This document shows positions 56,319 to 64,000 of a stretch of DNA of 64,000 nt, piece after piece. The stretch is from positions 62,001-126,000 of the forward strand of contig NZ_BOMH01000028.1 of assembly GCF_016862095.1 (NCBI RefSeq), in the 5' to 3' direction. The notes under the pieces were generated by a model. It had not been told where the DNA came from and did no database searches. It saw nothing but the letters and a program-made list of their open reading frames with translations. The translations under genes were made by a program, and so were the position numbers. This DNA comes from Actinoplanes cyaneus (GTDB lineage Bacteria > Actinomycetota > Actinomycetes > Mycobacteriales > Micromonosporaceae). Position 1 is the first letter of the stretch, and each line of letters opens with the position of its first letter.

Positions 56319-56738
56319 CTACCGGGCGATATGCTCCAGAGCGAGCCGATAGCCGTCGAACCCGAGCCCGGCGATCACACCGGTCGCCACGGCCGAGATC
56401 ACCGAACGATGCCGGAACTCCTCGCGGCTGTGGACGTTGGAGATGTGCACCTCGATCAGCTTGCCGCGCAGCATCGCGCAGGCATCCCGGACAGCGATGT
56501 TGTAATGCGTCCACGCCCCCGGATTGAGCACCACGTCGGCGCCCTCGTCGGCGGCGTCGTGCAGCCAGCCGAGCATCTCGTGCTCGGCGTTGGTCTGCCT
56601 GACCTCGACCCGGACGCCGAGATCGTCGGCGACCGTCCGGCACATGTCGGCCAGGTCCTTGTACGTCGCGCTGCCGTAGACATCCGGCTCGCGGGTGCCC
56701 AGCCGGTTCAGGTTCGGCCCGTTCAGCACGTAGATCAT
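56319..56738 (-). CDS. aroQ: 3-Dehydroquinate dehydratase, type II
   Basis: Dodecameric shikimate enzyme, 139 residues. VLNGPNLNRLGTREPDVYG contains the active-site Arg and Tyr; LNPGAWTHYNIAVRDA and EVHISNVHSREEFR complete the site. ATG at 56738 overlaps the aroB stop by four bases. Confidence 0.97.
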   Translation of the reverse strand: MIYVLNGPNLNRLGTREPDVYGSATYKDLADMCRTVADDLGVRVEVRQTNAEHEMLGWLHDAADEGADVVLNPGAWTHYNIAVRDACAMLRGKLIEVHISNVHSREEFRHRSVISAVATGVIAGLGFDGYRLALEHIAR

Positions 56739-57799
56739 CGCGCCACCGCCGCGAACGCCCGCCGCAGCAGGTCGTCGTCCGGCCCGGCGAGGATGCCCGG
56801 TTTCGCCAGGCCGTCCAGAACCACGAACCGCAAGGTCGCGGCCCGCGTCTTCTTGTCGACGCGCATGCTGTCCCTGAGCTCCGGCCAGGCGCTTTCCGGG
56901 TACGCCGTGGGCAGGCCGAGCATCTCGAGCACCGCCCGGTGACGCGCCGCCGTCCCGTCGTCCAGCCGCCCCGACAACCGCCCCAGCTCGGCCGCGAAGA
57001 TCATGCCGACCGCGACCGCGTGCCCGTGCTTCCACGTGTACTTCTCGCGGCGCTCGATCGCGTGACCCAGCGTGTGCCCGTAGTTCAGGATCTCCCGCAG
57101 GCCGGACTCCTTCAGATCCACCCCGACCACGTCCGCCTTGACCCGGATCTTCCGCTCGACCAGCTCACGCAGCACGTCACCGCGCGGGTCGAGGGCCGCC
57201 TCCGGGCTCTCCTCGATCAGCTCCAGGATCCGCGGGTCGGCGATGAACCCGCCCTTGACCACCTCGGCCAGCCCCGCCGCGATGTCCGCACGCGGCAGGG
57301 TGTCCAGCGCGTCCAGGTCACAGAGCACGCCGGCCGGTGGGTGGAAGGCGCCGACCAGGTTCTTCCCGGCGGGGATGTTGACGGCGGTCTTGCCCCCGAC
57401 CGCGGCGTCGACCATGCCGGCGACCGACGTGGAGACCGGCACCCAGCGGACCCCGCGCAACCAGGCGGCCGCGACATAACCGGCCAGATCCGTGGTGGCG
57501 CCGCCCCCGACGCCGACCACGACGTCGGTGCGGGTGAAGCCGGCCGCGCCCAGCTCGTCCCAGCAGCGGGCGGCGACCTCGACGGACTTGCCCTGCTCGG
57601 CGTCCGGCACCTCGATCGGGATCGCCGTCCCGGCGCCGGCCGCCTTCGCCACCGCCTCGGCCCGCTCCCGCAGCGTCGGCGGGTGGATCACGGCCACCCG
57701 GGCGGCACCCTCGATCAGGCTCGGGAGCTCGTCGTCCAGCCCCCGGCCGACGATCACGTCATACGGACGGTCACCCGCCACCGGAATTCGCGTCACCAC
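56735..57799 (-). CDS. aroB: 3-Dehydroquinate synthase
   Basis: NAD- and zinc-dependent second enzyme of the shikimate pathway, 354 residues. VVVGVGGGATTDLAGYVAAAW, VSTSVAGMVDAAVGGKT, and LNYGHTLGHAIE are diagnostic. GTG at 57799 with GGTGG five bases upstream; the next codon is also GTG. The frame is open to 57931, but those residues lie in a repeat-rich leader. Confidence 0.95.
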   Translation of the reverse strand: MVTRIPVAGDRPYDVIVGRGLDDELPSLIEGAARVAVIHPPTLRERAEAVAKAAGAGTAIPIEVPDAEQGKSVEVAARCWDELGAAGFTRTDVVVGVGGGATTDLAGYVAAAWLRGVRWVPVSTSVAGMVDAAVGGKTAVNIPAGKNLVGAFHPPAGVLCDLDALDTLPRADIAAGLAEVVKGGFIADPRILELIEESPEAALDPRGDVLRELVERKIRVKADVVGVDLKESGLREILNYGHTLGHAIERREKYTWKHGHAVAVGMIFAAELGRLSGRLDDGTAARHRAVLEMLGLPTAYPESAWPELRDSMRVDKKTRAATLRFVVLDGLAKPGILAGPDDDLLRRAFAAVAR

Positions 57800-58066
57800 G
57801 CACGCCACCCTATCGGCGCCGCCATCGCGCCGGGGCCGCGCCGCCGCCGGTTCCGTCAGGTGGGCGTTCGCCGACCACAGCGGGTCACCATCGTCGCGGT
57901 TCTCCGAGCGGTCACGGCTACCGACAGACACCCGCGCGCCGGCGCGGCCGTGAGGCGGCGCGGGGGCATCGTCGCAGAGCGCGACCGCAGCCCCGCGCGA
58001 CCGTAGCCCGGCGCGACCGTAGCGCGAGGTTCGGCGTGGTAGCGGTGGCGGCGCGGGTGGCGGTCC
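57800..58066. other. aroK-aroB spacer, gene-free
   Basis: Holds three irregular repeats of GCGCGACCGYAGCCC (57978-58026) and otherwise no recognisable signal. It separates two genes that usually abut in actinobacterial aro operons, and it ends in hairpin copy C. Confidence 0.5.
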
Positions 58067-58121
58067 CGGCTGGTTCTCATGGGCGTTATTCGTGCCTCAT
58101 AACGCCCATGAGAACCAGCCG
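58067..58121. repeat. Long hairpin repeat, copy C
   Basis: Perfect 23-bp arms (58067-58089 and 58099-58121) around TCGTGCCTC. It sits eight bases downstream of the aroK stop, inside the aro gene series. Confidence 0.9.
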
Positions 58122-58128
58122 AGGGGCC

Positions 58129-58632
58129 TCAGCCGGCGAGGAGGGCGACGACCTCGGGGGCGATCTCCGCGAGCTCGCGGCCGTCGGTGACGACCGTGTG
58201 CGTGGCGACCTCCAGATACAACGGTCGACGCTGCTCCAGCAGGTACTTCAGGGTGGCGCGGGGATTGATCGCCAGCAGCGGCCGGCCGGCCCCGAGACCG
58301 ACACGCTTCAGCGCGTCGGAGAGCTCGACCGACAGGTAGACGACCGTGTGGCCGGCGAGCAGTTTGCGGGTGGAGTCGTCGAGGATCGCTCCCCCGCCCA
58401 GGGCCAGGACCCCGTCGAAATCGGCCAGCATCTCCGTGACGACCTCGCGCTCCATGATGCGGAACGCGGCTTCGCCCTCGTCGACGAAGATCTCCGGGAT
58501 GGGCTTGCCGGCGCGCTGCTCGATGATCGTGTCGGTGTCGGCGAACGGCACGCCCAGCGCCTGCGCGACCGCGGCACCCACAGTGCTCTTGCCCGCGCCC
58601 ATCACGCCGACCAGGACGGCGGCCGGGGCCAT
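58129..58632 (-). CDS. aroK: Shikimate kinase
   Basis: Phosphorylates shikimate, 167 residues. P-loop GVMGAGKSTVG, FADTDTIIE (shikimate-binding Asp), LALGGGAILDD and the lid region ERRPLY-like EQRRPLYLE are present. ATG at 58632 overlaps the TGA of a 25-codon reading frame that itself begins at the aroC stop (see the 77-bp duplication). Confidence 0.95.
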   Translation of the reverse strand: MAPAAVLVGVMGAGKSTVGAAVAQALGVPFADTDTIIEQRAGKPIPEIFVDEGEAAFRIMEREVVTEMLADFDGVLALGGGAILDDSTRKLLAGHTVVYLSVELSDALKRVGLGAGRPLLAINPRATLKYLLEQRRPLYLEVATHTVVTDGRELAEIAPEVVALLAG

Positions 58633-58721
58633 CAGCGGGTCACCCCGGCACGAACAGCGGCCGACCCCATCAGCCGGGTAATCCGGGGACGAGCGGCGGC
58701 CGGGGCCATCAGCGGATCACC
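58618..58721. repeat. Duplicated aroC/aroK junction
   Basis: The 27-base block at 58618-58644 recurs at 58695-58721 (one difference), a period of 77. Each copy has CGCTGATGGCCCCGGCCGCC on the minus strand: the upstream one is the aroC stop with a false start, the downstream one the true aroK ATG. The reading frame between them ends in TGATG exactly at the aroK start. Confidence 0.85.
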
Positions 58722-59887
58722 AGATTTTCCCGGTACGACGTGAGGTTGCGGCGGATCTCGGCAACCGAGTCGCCGCCGAACTTCTCGGTGGCGGCCTCCG
58801 CGAGCACCAGCGCGACCATCGCCTCGGCGACCACCGCGCCGGCCGGGACGGCACAGACGTCCGACCGCTGGTTGATGGCGGTGGCCGGCTCGCCGGTGAC
58901 GATGTCGACGGTCTGCAACGCCCGGTTCAGCGAGGAGATCGGCTTCAGCGCGGCCCGCACCCGCAGCGGCTCACCGTTGGTGATGCCGCCCTCCAGGCCA
59001 CCGGCCCGGTCGGTGACGCGGCGCACGCCGTCGGGCGTCGGGACGATCTCGTCGTGGGCCACCGAGCCACGCGAACGTGCCTGGGTGAAACCGTCACCGA
59101 TCTCGACGCCCTTCACGGACTGGATCGACATCAGGGCGGTGGCCAGCCGGGCGTCGAGCTTGCGGTCCCACTGCACGTGCGAGCCCAGACCCGGCGGGAC
59201 GTGATAGGCCAAGACCTCGACGATGCCACCGAGCGTGTCGGCGTCCTTCTTCGCGGCGTCGACCTCGGCGACCATCCGGGCGCTGGCGTCCGGGTCGAGG
59301 CAGCGCAGTGGGTCGGCGTCGATGCGGTCGAAGTCGTCCGGCGTGGGGATCAGGCCGGACTTCGCGGCGACCGAGCCGAGCTCGATCACGTGCGAGACGA
59401 TCTCGATGCCGAGCGCCTGCTTGATCAACTGCTTGGCGACCACCCCGACGGCGACGCGGGCCGCGGTCTCCCGGGCGCTGGCGCGCTCCAGGATCGGGCG
59501 GGCGTCGGTGTGCCCGTACTTCTGCATGCCGGCCAGATCGGCGTGACCGGGACGCGGGCGGGTCAGCGGGGCGTTGCGGGACAGCTCCGCGAGCACGTCC
59601 GGGTCGACCGGGTCGGCCGACATGACCGTCTCCCACTTGGGCCACTCGGTGTTGCCGACCCGGATCGCGACCGGGCTGCCCAGGGTGAGGCCGTGCCGGA
59701 CGCCGCCGATGAACTCGACCTCGTCCTGCTCGAACTTCATCCGGGCGCCGCGGCCGTAGCCCAGGCGGCGGCGCACGAGGTCACGGGTGATGTCGGCGCT
59801 CGTCACCTCCACGCCGGCGGGAACACCCTCCAGCAGCGCGACGAGAGCCGGACCGTGCGATTCACCTGCGGTAAGCCAGCGCAACAC
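58709..59887 (-). CDS. aroC: Chorismate synthase
   Basis: FMN-dependent last step to chorismate, 392 residues. LRWLTAGESHGPALVALLEG begins the protein; GRGARMKFEQDEVEFIGG, RPGHADLAGMQKYG and EGGITNGEPLRVR are conserved. GTG start at 59887. Upstream lies the second copy of the dispersed element, before aroE. Confidence 0.97.
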   Translation of the reverse strand: MLRWLTAGESHGPALVALLEGVPAGVEVTSADITRDLVRRRLGYGRGARMKFEQDEVEFIGGVRHGLTLGSPVAIRVGNTEWPKWETVMSADPVDPDVLAELSRNAPLTRPRPGHADLAGMQKYGHTDARPILERASARETAARVAVGVVAKQLIKQALGIEIVSHVIELGSVAAKSGLIPTPDDFDRIDADPLRCLDPDASARMVAEVDAAKKDADTLGGIVEVLAYHVPPGLGSHVQWDRKLDARLATALMSIQSVKGVEIGDGFTQARSRGSVAHDEIVPTPDGVRRVTDRAGGLEGGITNGEPLRVRAALKPISSLNRALQTVDIVTGEPATAINQRSDVCAVPAGAVVAEAMVALVLAEAATEKFGGDSVAEIRRNLTSYRENLVIR

Positions 59888-60040
59888 GGTTCACAGTCTG
59901 GCACGGGCCCGAACCCGGTCCGGCGAGTGGTACACCGCATCCCGCGTTCCGGACACCCACCCCGTCCAGGGCCTTCGCATATCACCTGCTCCGGACACCG
60001 CCCCGCGGAAGCGGGACCCGCCCGGAGGCTTCGCTTCAGT
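59888..60040. other. Spacer upstream of aroC
   Basis: About 150 bases without a gene between aroC and the dispersed element; may hold an aroC promoter, but no confident hexamers are seen. Confidence 0.4.
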
Positions 60041-60196
60041 GGGGTTCCTGCTCTGACCGCGACCACCCACGGAGGTCGCCCTGGAGGGCTGAGCGTTCTG
60101 GGCGCCCCGCGCCCTGCTCGGCCCGGAAGGGTCCCCGCGGGAGCGACGATCCGGACCACAGCGGAGGCAGGCAATGAAGAACTTGATCTTGATCTT
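60041..60196. repeat. Dispersed 157-bp element, copy 2
   Basis: Same orientation as 31940-32096 and also downstream of a minus-strand gene (aroE). Differences are mostly single bases, plus a changed loop inside the GGGCGC/GCGCCC stem. Confidence 0.9.
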
Positions 60197-60208
60197 TTGC
60201 GGTCTGCG

Positions 60209-60291
60209 GTCAGCGGCTCCGGCCGGCATCGCCGAATGCCGTCAGCGGCTCCGGCCGGCGTCTTCGAACGTGGTCAGCGGCTGCGGACGGC
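60209..60291. repeat. Three-copy repeat of the aroE 3' end
   Basis: A 19-base block (GTCAGCGGCTCCGGCCGGC) occurs at 60209, 60241 and 60273, exactly 32 bases apart. The copy at 60273 contains the aroE stop codon and last codons (GCGGCTGCGGACGGC variant). Confidence 0.9.
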
Positions 60292-61137
60292 CTCGTCGAG
60301 AGCGGCCCGCATCGCCTCTTCCGGCGCCTCGGCGACGCCGGTGAACTGCTCGAACTGGCTGAGCGCCTGCGCCAGCAGCAGATCGAGACCGGACACGACG
60401 GCGAGACCAGCGGCGGCCGCGGAGGCCGCGAGCGGCGTCGGCCACGGGTCGTAGATCGCATCGAAGAGGACCGTGCCGGGGCGCCAGGTGACCTCGGCCC
60501 CGAGATGGTCGGCGGCGCCCTTGGGAACCGTGGAGATCACCGCGTCGGTGTCGAAGGCGGCCGCCGCGGCGGACCAGGCGACGCCGGTCAGCTCGAGGCC
60601 GAGCGCGCCGGCGACCGGCTCCAGCTCGGTGATCGACTCGGCGCGGCGGGCGGCCACGGTGACGGTCTCGGCACCCAGCTCGGACGCGGCGGCGAGCGCG
60701 GCACGGGCGGTGCCCCCGCCGCCGAGGACGGTGACCCGCGGCGGGGCCTCCTTCGCGGCGTGCCGGCCGGTGCTCCTGCCGACGCCCGCCTCCCGCAGGA
60801 CCCGGACCATGCCCGGGACGTCGGTGTTGTCGGCGTGCCAGCCGTCGGCCTGCCGGACCAGCGTGTTCGCCACGCCGGCGGCGATCGCGACCGGTGTCGC
60901 GGAGGTCGCCAGCTTGAGCGCGGCCTCCTTGAGCGGCATGGTCAGCGACAGGCCGGCCCACTCGGGACCGAGGCCGGCGACCAGGTCGGGAAGCTCGGAC
61001 TCGGCACACTCGATCGCCTCGTAGGTCCACCCGGTGAGCCCGGCAGCCGCGAAGCCCGCCCGGTGGATCACCGGGGAGAGCGAGTGCGCGATCGGCTTGC
61101 CGAGGACGGCGGCCCGTCGCGTACTGGTGATCTGCAC
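60274..61137 (-). CDS. aroE: Shikimate dehydrogenase
   Basis: NADPH-dependent enzyme, 287 residues. AVLGKPIAHSLSPVIHRAGF begins the substrate domain; SLTMPLKEAAL holds the catalytic Lys, WHADNTDVPGMV the Asp, and VLGGGGTARAALAA the nucleotide fold. GTG at 61137 with GGGGA six bases upstream fits family length; the frame continues to 61209. Its 3' end is repeated twice downstream. Confidence 0.93.
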   Translation of the reverse strand: MQITSTRRAAVLGKPIAHSLSPVIHRAGFAAAGLTGWTYEAIECAESELPDLVAGLGPEWAGLSLTMPLKEAALKLATSATPVAIAAGVANTLVRQADGWHADNTDVPGMVRVLREAGVGRSTGRHAAKEAPPRVTVLGGGGTARAALAAASELGAETVTVAARRAESITELEPVAGALGLELTGVAWSAAAAAFDTDAVISTVPKGAADHLGAEVTWRPGTVLFDAIYDPWPTPLAASAAAAGLAVVSGLDLLLAQALSQFEQFTGVAEAPEEAMRAALDEAVRSR

Positions 61138-61251
61138 AGCGGTCCCCGTCCTCGTGGTCCAAACGTCGCCGCCGTAGTGTACGGAATCCACCTCCCGGGA
61201 CGGTTTCACCCGCCCCGCGCCCGGCCGGTCGTCAGGGTCCCCGGTGGCCCG

Positions 61252-62448
61252 TCAGCAGAGCGGGATGCCGTTCTGGCAGGCCAGCAGCCGGTTCTTGTCG
61301 TGGTCGGCGGCCGTCTTGCCGTAGGCCATGGTGCCCTTGGTGTCGATGCTGATGAAGAAGAAGTACGGGAAGTTGTTCGTCGGGCTCATCGCACCCTTGA
61401 GCGCGGCCTTGCCCGGGTTCCCGATCGGGCCCGGGGGCAGACCCGGCTTGTCGTGCGTGTTGTACGGGTTCTTCGGGTTGTGCAGTTCCGCGTTCGTCAG
61501 GTGCTCGGACGCCTTCGTCCCCTTGCCGGTGATCCGCAGCCAGTAGTTGACGGTGCTGTCCAGGCCGAGGCAGTGGCAGGGGAAGTCCCCGTACGCCCGG
61601 TTGTAGACGACCCGGGACACCTTGGCCATGTCCTCGTCCTTGAGCGCCTCGGCCTGCGCGATCGACGCGACGATCAGCGCCTGGTACGGCGTGATGCCGC
61701 CGCGCGTCCTCTGCACGGTGGGGAGGAACTCCAGCTGGTCCATCTCCGCGGTGAAGTTCGCGATGACCGCCTTGAGCACGCCGGTGGCGTCCGCCTTCGG
61801 CGAGAGCTCGTAGGTCGCCGGGTACAGGAAGCCCTCGATGTCGGTCTGGTCGGCCTTCTTGCCGTCACTGCGGGTGAACCAGGCCGGGTCGACGCCGAGA
61901 CCCACCGGGTCCTTCGCGGCCTTCTCGAAGTCGGCCACCGGAATCTTCGTGGCCTCCGACAGCTTCTGGAACGTCTGCTGGTACGAGAGCCCTTCCGGCA
62001 GGGTCACCTTGTTGACCCAGCGGGCGTTCGGGTCGAGCAGCAGGCTGACCACGTCGGCCGCCTTCATCTCGACCTTCAGCCTGTACCACCCGGCCTGGAT
62101 GTTCTTGCTGCGGGTGTTGTCCTTGGCGGCGTCGACGAACGCGTCCACCGAGGCGACGACCTTCTGGTTGTACAGCGTGGTGCCGATGTCGGTGGCCGAT
62201 TGACCGGACTTCACCTCGACGATCGCCTCGGCCCCACCTGGGCCTGAGTAGTCGTCGGCGACGAAGATCCCCTTCACCTTGCTGTACGCGAACCATCCGC
62301 CGCCGGCCAGCAGGCCGAGCAGGACGAGACTGAGGAAGAACGCGATCGTGGACCGCCCGGCCCGGCCGGCCTTGCGGGCCCGGGGCCGCGCCTCGTCCTC
62401 GGTCGCCTGCTGCTCTTCCTCCAGTACCGCGTCCAGGTCGTCGAGCAT
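61252..62448 (-). CDS. mltG: Endolytic murein transglycosylase MltG, paralogue 1
   Basis: Cuts nascent glycan strands to end polymerisation, 398 residues. A cytoplasmic acidic N-terminus, one membrane helix (about residues 34-56) and the YceG domain with DIEGFLYPATYEL, ASIAQAEALKDEDM and LDSTVNYWL. In most MltG proteins the motif reads ASIVEKE or ASLVEAE; here the first acidic residue is Gln and the second Glu is kept. Extra cysteines (FPCHCLGL and the C-terminal NGIPLC) suggest disulfides outside the membrane. Confidence 0.92.
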   Translation of the reverse strand: MLDDLDAVLEEEQQATEDEARPRARKAGRAGRSTIAFFLSLVLLGLLAGGGWFAYSKVKGIFVADDYSGPGGAEAIVEVKSGQSATDIGTTLYNQKVVASVDAFVDAAKDNTRSKNIQAGWYRLKVEMKAADVVSLLLDPNARWVNKVTLPEGLSYQQTFQKLSEATKIPVADFEKAAKDPVGLGVDPAWFTRSDGKKADQTDIEGFLYPATYELSPKADATGVLKAVIANFTAEMDQLEFLPTVQRTRGGITPYQALIVASIAQAEALKDEDMAKVSRVVYNRAYGDFPCHCLGLDSTVNYWLRITGKGTKASEHLTNAELHNPKNPYNTHDKPGLPPGPIGNPGKAALKGAMSPTNNFPYFFFISIDTKGTMAYGKTAADHDKNRLLACQNGIPLC

Positions 62449-62591
62449 TACCGCCTCCGCTGTGAGTCCGGCTTGCGAGCCCCCGGCTGGAAGTACGAGC
62501 CGAAGAGTGCCACGGATCGATCCTGGACGCTACCTCACAGTGACGGCCGGTAGGTTTCACCCACCGGCCGTCAACGTGGCACATCACTCAC

Positions 62592-63773
62592 TCAGCAGAG
62601 CGGAATACCGTTCTTGCAGGCGATCTGAATGTTGGCCTTGTGCTCGTCGAAGGTCTTGCCGTAACCCATGGTGCCCTTTTTGTCGATCGTCACGAAGAAG
62701 AAGTAATCGCTCTTCGGAGCGTCGATGGCACCCTTGAGGGCGACATCCCCAGGACTACTGATCGGGCCGACCGCCATACCCTTGACGTCGTAGTTGTACG
62801 GGTTCTTCGGGTCGTGCAGCTCTTTGGCGAGCAGATTCTCCGACGCCTTCGGGTCCTTGCCGCTGATGCGCAGCCAGTAGTTGACCGTGCTGTCGAGCTG
62901 CAGGCAGTTGCACGGGAACTTACCGGTGTAGGCCCGGTTGTAGAGCACTCGCGCGACCGGGCCCATGTCCTCCGGCAGCAGTGCTTCGACCTGCGCGATC
63001 GACGCGGCGACCAGCGCCTCGTACGGCGAGATGTTGAGTTTGGCGGCCTGGTTGACGAAGTCCAGGTCGTCCATCTCCCGGTTGAAGTTCTTGATGATCA
63101 TCTTGAGGACGTCCTCGGCCTTGGCGTCCCGGGGGAGCTCGTAGGTCGCCGGGTACAGGAAGCCCTCGATGTCGGACGTATTGACCTTCTTGCCGTCCTT
63201 GCGCTTGAACCACAGCGCCGGCACACCGAGCTTCTGCGGGTTCTTCGCGGCGGTCTTGAAGTCGTCGACCGGGATGCCGGTCGCCTTCGACAACCGGTCG
63301 AAGATCTGCAACGAGATCAGGCCCTCAGGGATGGTGATCTTGTTGACGTTCTTGTTCTTCAGGTCCAGCAGCATGGTCAGCGCGTCGGCGGCCTTCATCT
63401 CCTTCTTCAGGAGATACGATCCGACCTGGATGTCCTTGCTCTTCGGGTTGTCCTTGGCCGCGTCGACGAAGGCCGCCGCACTCTTCACCACACCCGCCTT
63501 GTAGAGGGTGTTGGCGATGTCGGTCGCGGTGTTGCCGGACTTCACCTCGATGGCGACCTCGCCACTGCCCGGCCCGTCGTAATCCTCGACGGCGAAGAAG
63601 CTCCGCACCTTGTCGAAGCCGACGTAGCCGACACCACCGAGCGCGCCGAGCAGCAAGATGACCAGCGTGAAGGCCAGAAACGTCCGGCCCTTCCCGCCCT
63701 TCTTCTTGGCGTGTCTCCAGCGGCCTCGATCCTCGGCGTTCTCGAACGCTAAATCCAGGTCGTCGTCGCTCAA
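62592..63773 (-). CDS. mltG: Endolytic murein transglycosylase MltG, paralogue 2
   Basis: 393 residues, with the same plan as the downstream paralogue: a charged N-terminus, a membrane helix at about 31-53, and a YceG domain with DIEGFLYPATYEL, ASIAQVEALLPEDM, FPCNCLQL and C-terminal NGIPLC. Richer in lysine than its neighbour. TTG start at 63773 directly after the ruvX TAA, with GGAGG ten bases upstream. Immediate descent from ruvX fits the usual mltG position; the other copy is the probable duplicate. Confidence 0.92.
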   Translation of the reverse strand: MSDDDLDLAFENAEDRGRWRHAKKKGGKGRTFLAFTLVILLLGALGGVGYVGFDKVRSFFAVEDYDGPGSGEVAIEVKSGNTATDIANTLYKAGVVKSAAAFVDAAKDNPKSKDIQVGSYLLKKEMKAADALTMLLDLKNKNVNKITIPEGLISLQIFDRLSKATGIPVDDFKTAAKNPQKLGVPALWFKRKDGKKVNTSDIEGFLYPATYELPRDAKAEDVLKMIIKNFNREMDDLDFVNQAAKLNISPYEALVAASIAQVEALLPEDMGPVARVLYNRAYTGKFPCNCLQLDSTVNYWLRISGKDPKASENLLAKELHDPKNPYNYDVKGMAVGPISSPGDVALKGAIDAPKSDYFFFVTIDKKGTMGYGKTFDEHKANIQIACKNGIPLC

Positions 63774-64000
63774 TTAAGTCTGCCTCCGCTGCGCGTCCAG
63801 CCAGCCCTGCAGGATCTCCACGGCGGCCGCCTGATCGACGACCGCGCGCTGCCGACGCCCTCGAACGCCCCGCTCGCTCAGCCTACGACTGGCGACGACG
63901 GTCGACATCCGCTCGTCGGAGAGCACGACGGGCCGCGGCGCGACAACCGCGCCGAGCCGCTCCACGTACGCCCGGACGTGGCCGGCCGCCACGCCCTCCC
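63774..64000 (-). CDS. ruvX: Putative Holliday junction resolvase RuvX/YqgF (5' end outside window)
   Basis: The last 75 codons only; the start lies right of base 64000. VVLSDERMSTVVASRRL, GRRQRAVVDQAAAVEILQGW match the C-terminal half of the RNase H-like YqgF family, including the metal Asp in DQAAA. Acts in 16S rRNA maturation or recombination in other bacteria. Upstream neighbour of mltG, as usual. Confidence 0.9.
   Translation of the reverse strand, partial: EGVAAGHVRAYVERLGAVVAPRPVVLSDERMSTVVASRRLSERGVRGRRQRAVVDQAAAVEILQGWLDAQRRQT

Noticed and set aside
60041..60196. Small Cys/Arg-rich protein encoded in the dispersed element
   Set aside because: Frames across both copies differ in start and length and lack a ribosome site; the conservation is explained by the DNA repeat.

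Overview
The window looks like a chromosomal segment of a high-GC actinobacterium of the Micromonosporaceae, most likely Actinoplanes or a close relative. The grounds are very high G+C, frequent GTG starts, ATGA/GTGA translational couplings, the actinobacterial proteins BldD, mIHF, EgtA-D and long-form HisG, and the actinobacterial order of housekeeping genes. No tRNA, rRNA, CRISPR array, prophage or transposase was found. The species assignment is inference.

Layout. Bases 1-4126 (minus): ergothioneine operon egtA-egtB-egtC-egtD, with egtD cut by the window edge. Bases 4347-14303 are an accessory stretch: a GH3 beta-glucosidase, two GNAT acetyltransferases, a SanA/YdcF-like membrane protein, an FAD monooxygenase divergent from its TetR regulator across a large palindromic operator, a secreted M28 peptidase and a DUF4419 protein. 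Bases 14569-20505 (minus): infC-rpmI-rplT, an SpoU-type RNA methyltransferase and pheS-pheT; infC appears to start at ATC. Bases 20949-22555 (minus): hisE-hisG and a PH-domain protein. Bases 22634-25084 (plus): a polar amino acid ABC importer. Bases 25081-28953 (minus): an FMN riboswitch and ribD-ribE-ribBA-ribH. Bases 29016-31522: an EgtE-like PLP enzyme, a TetR regulator and a PlsC acyltransferase.

Bases 32102-43587 (minus): gmk-rpoZ-coaBC-metK, priA, def-fmt-rsmB, rpe and a REC-GGDEF regulator, plus the nucleoid protein mIHF. Bases 43762-54120 (minus): the complete pyrimidine operon pyrR-pyrB-pyrC-carA-carB-pyrD-pyrF, with a bioA-like gene inside it and a PyrR-binding hairpin that overlaps the pyrR ribosome binding site. 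Bases 54382-54870 (plus): bldD. Bases 55252-64000 (minus): ruvX, two tandem mltG paralogues, aroE-aroC-aroK-aroB-aroQ, efp and nusB.

The genes are mostly ordinary; the unexpected content is in the gaps. There are three near-perfect long hairpins with an identical nine-base loop and compensating stem changes (14.4, 31.7 and 58.1 kb), a 157-bp dispersed element (31.9 and 60.0 kb), and a two-part repeat locus present twice (8.2 and 39.3 kb). There are also tandem hairpin duplications between the FMN aptamer and ribD, and small tandem duplications at gene ends (aroE, aroC/aroK). These suggest a genome with several families of intergenic repeats whose role is unknown.
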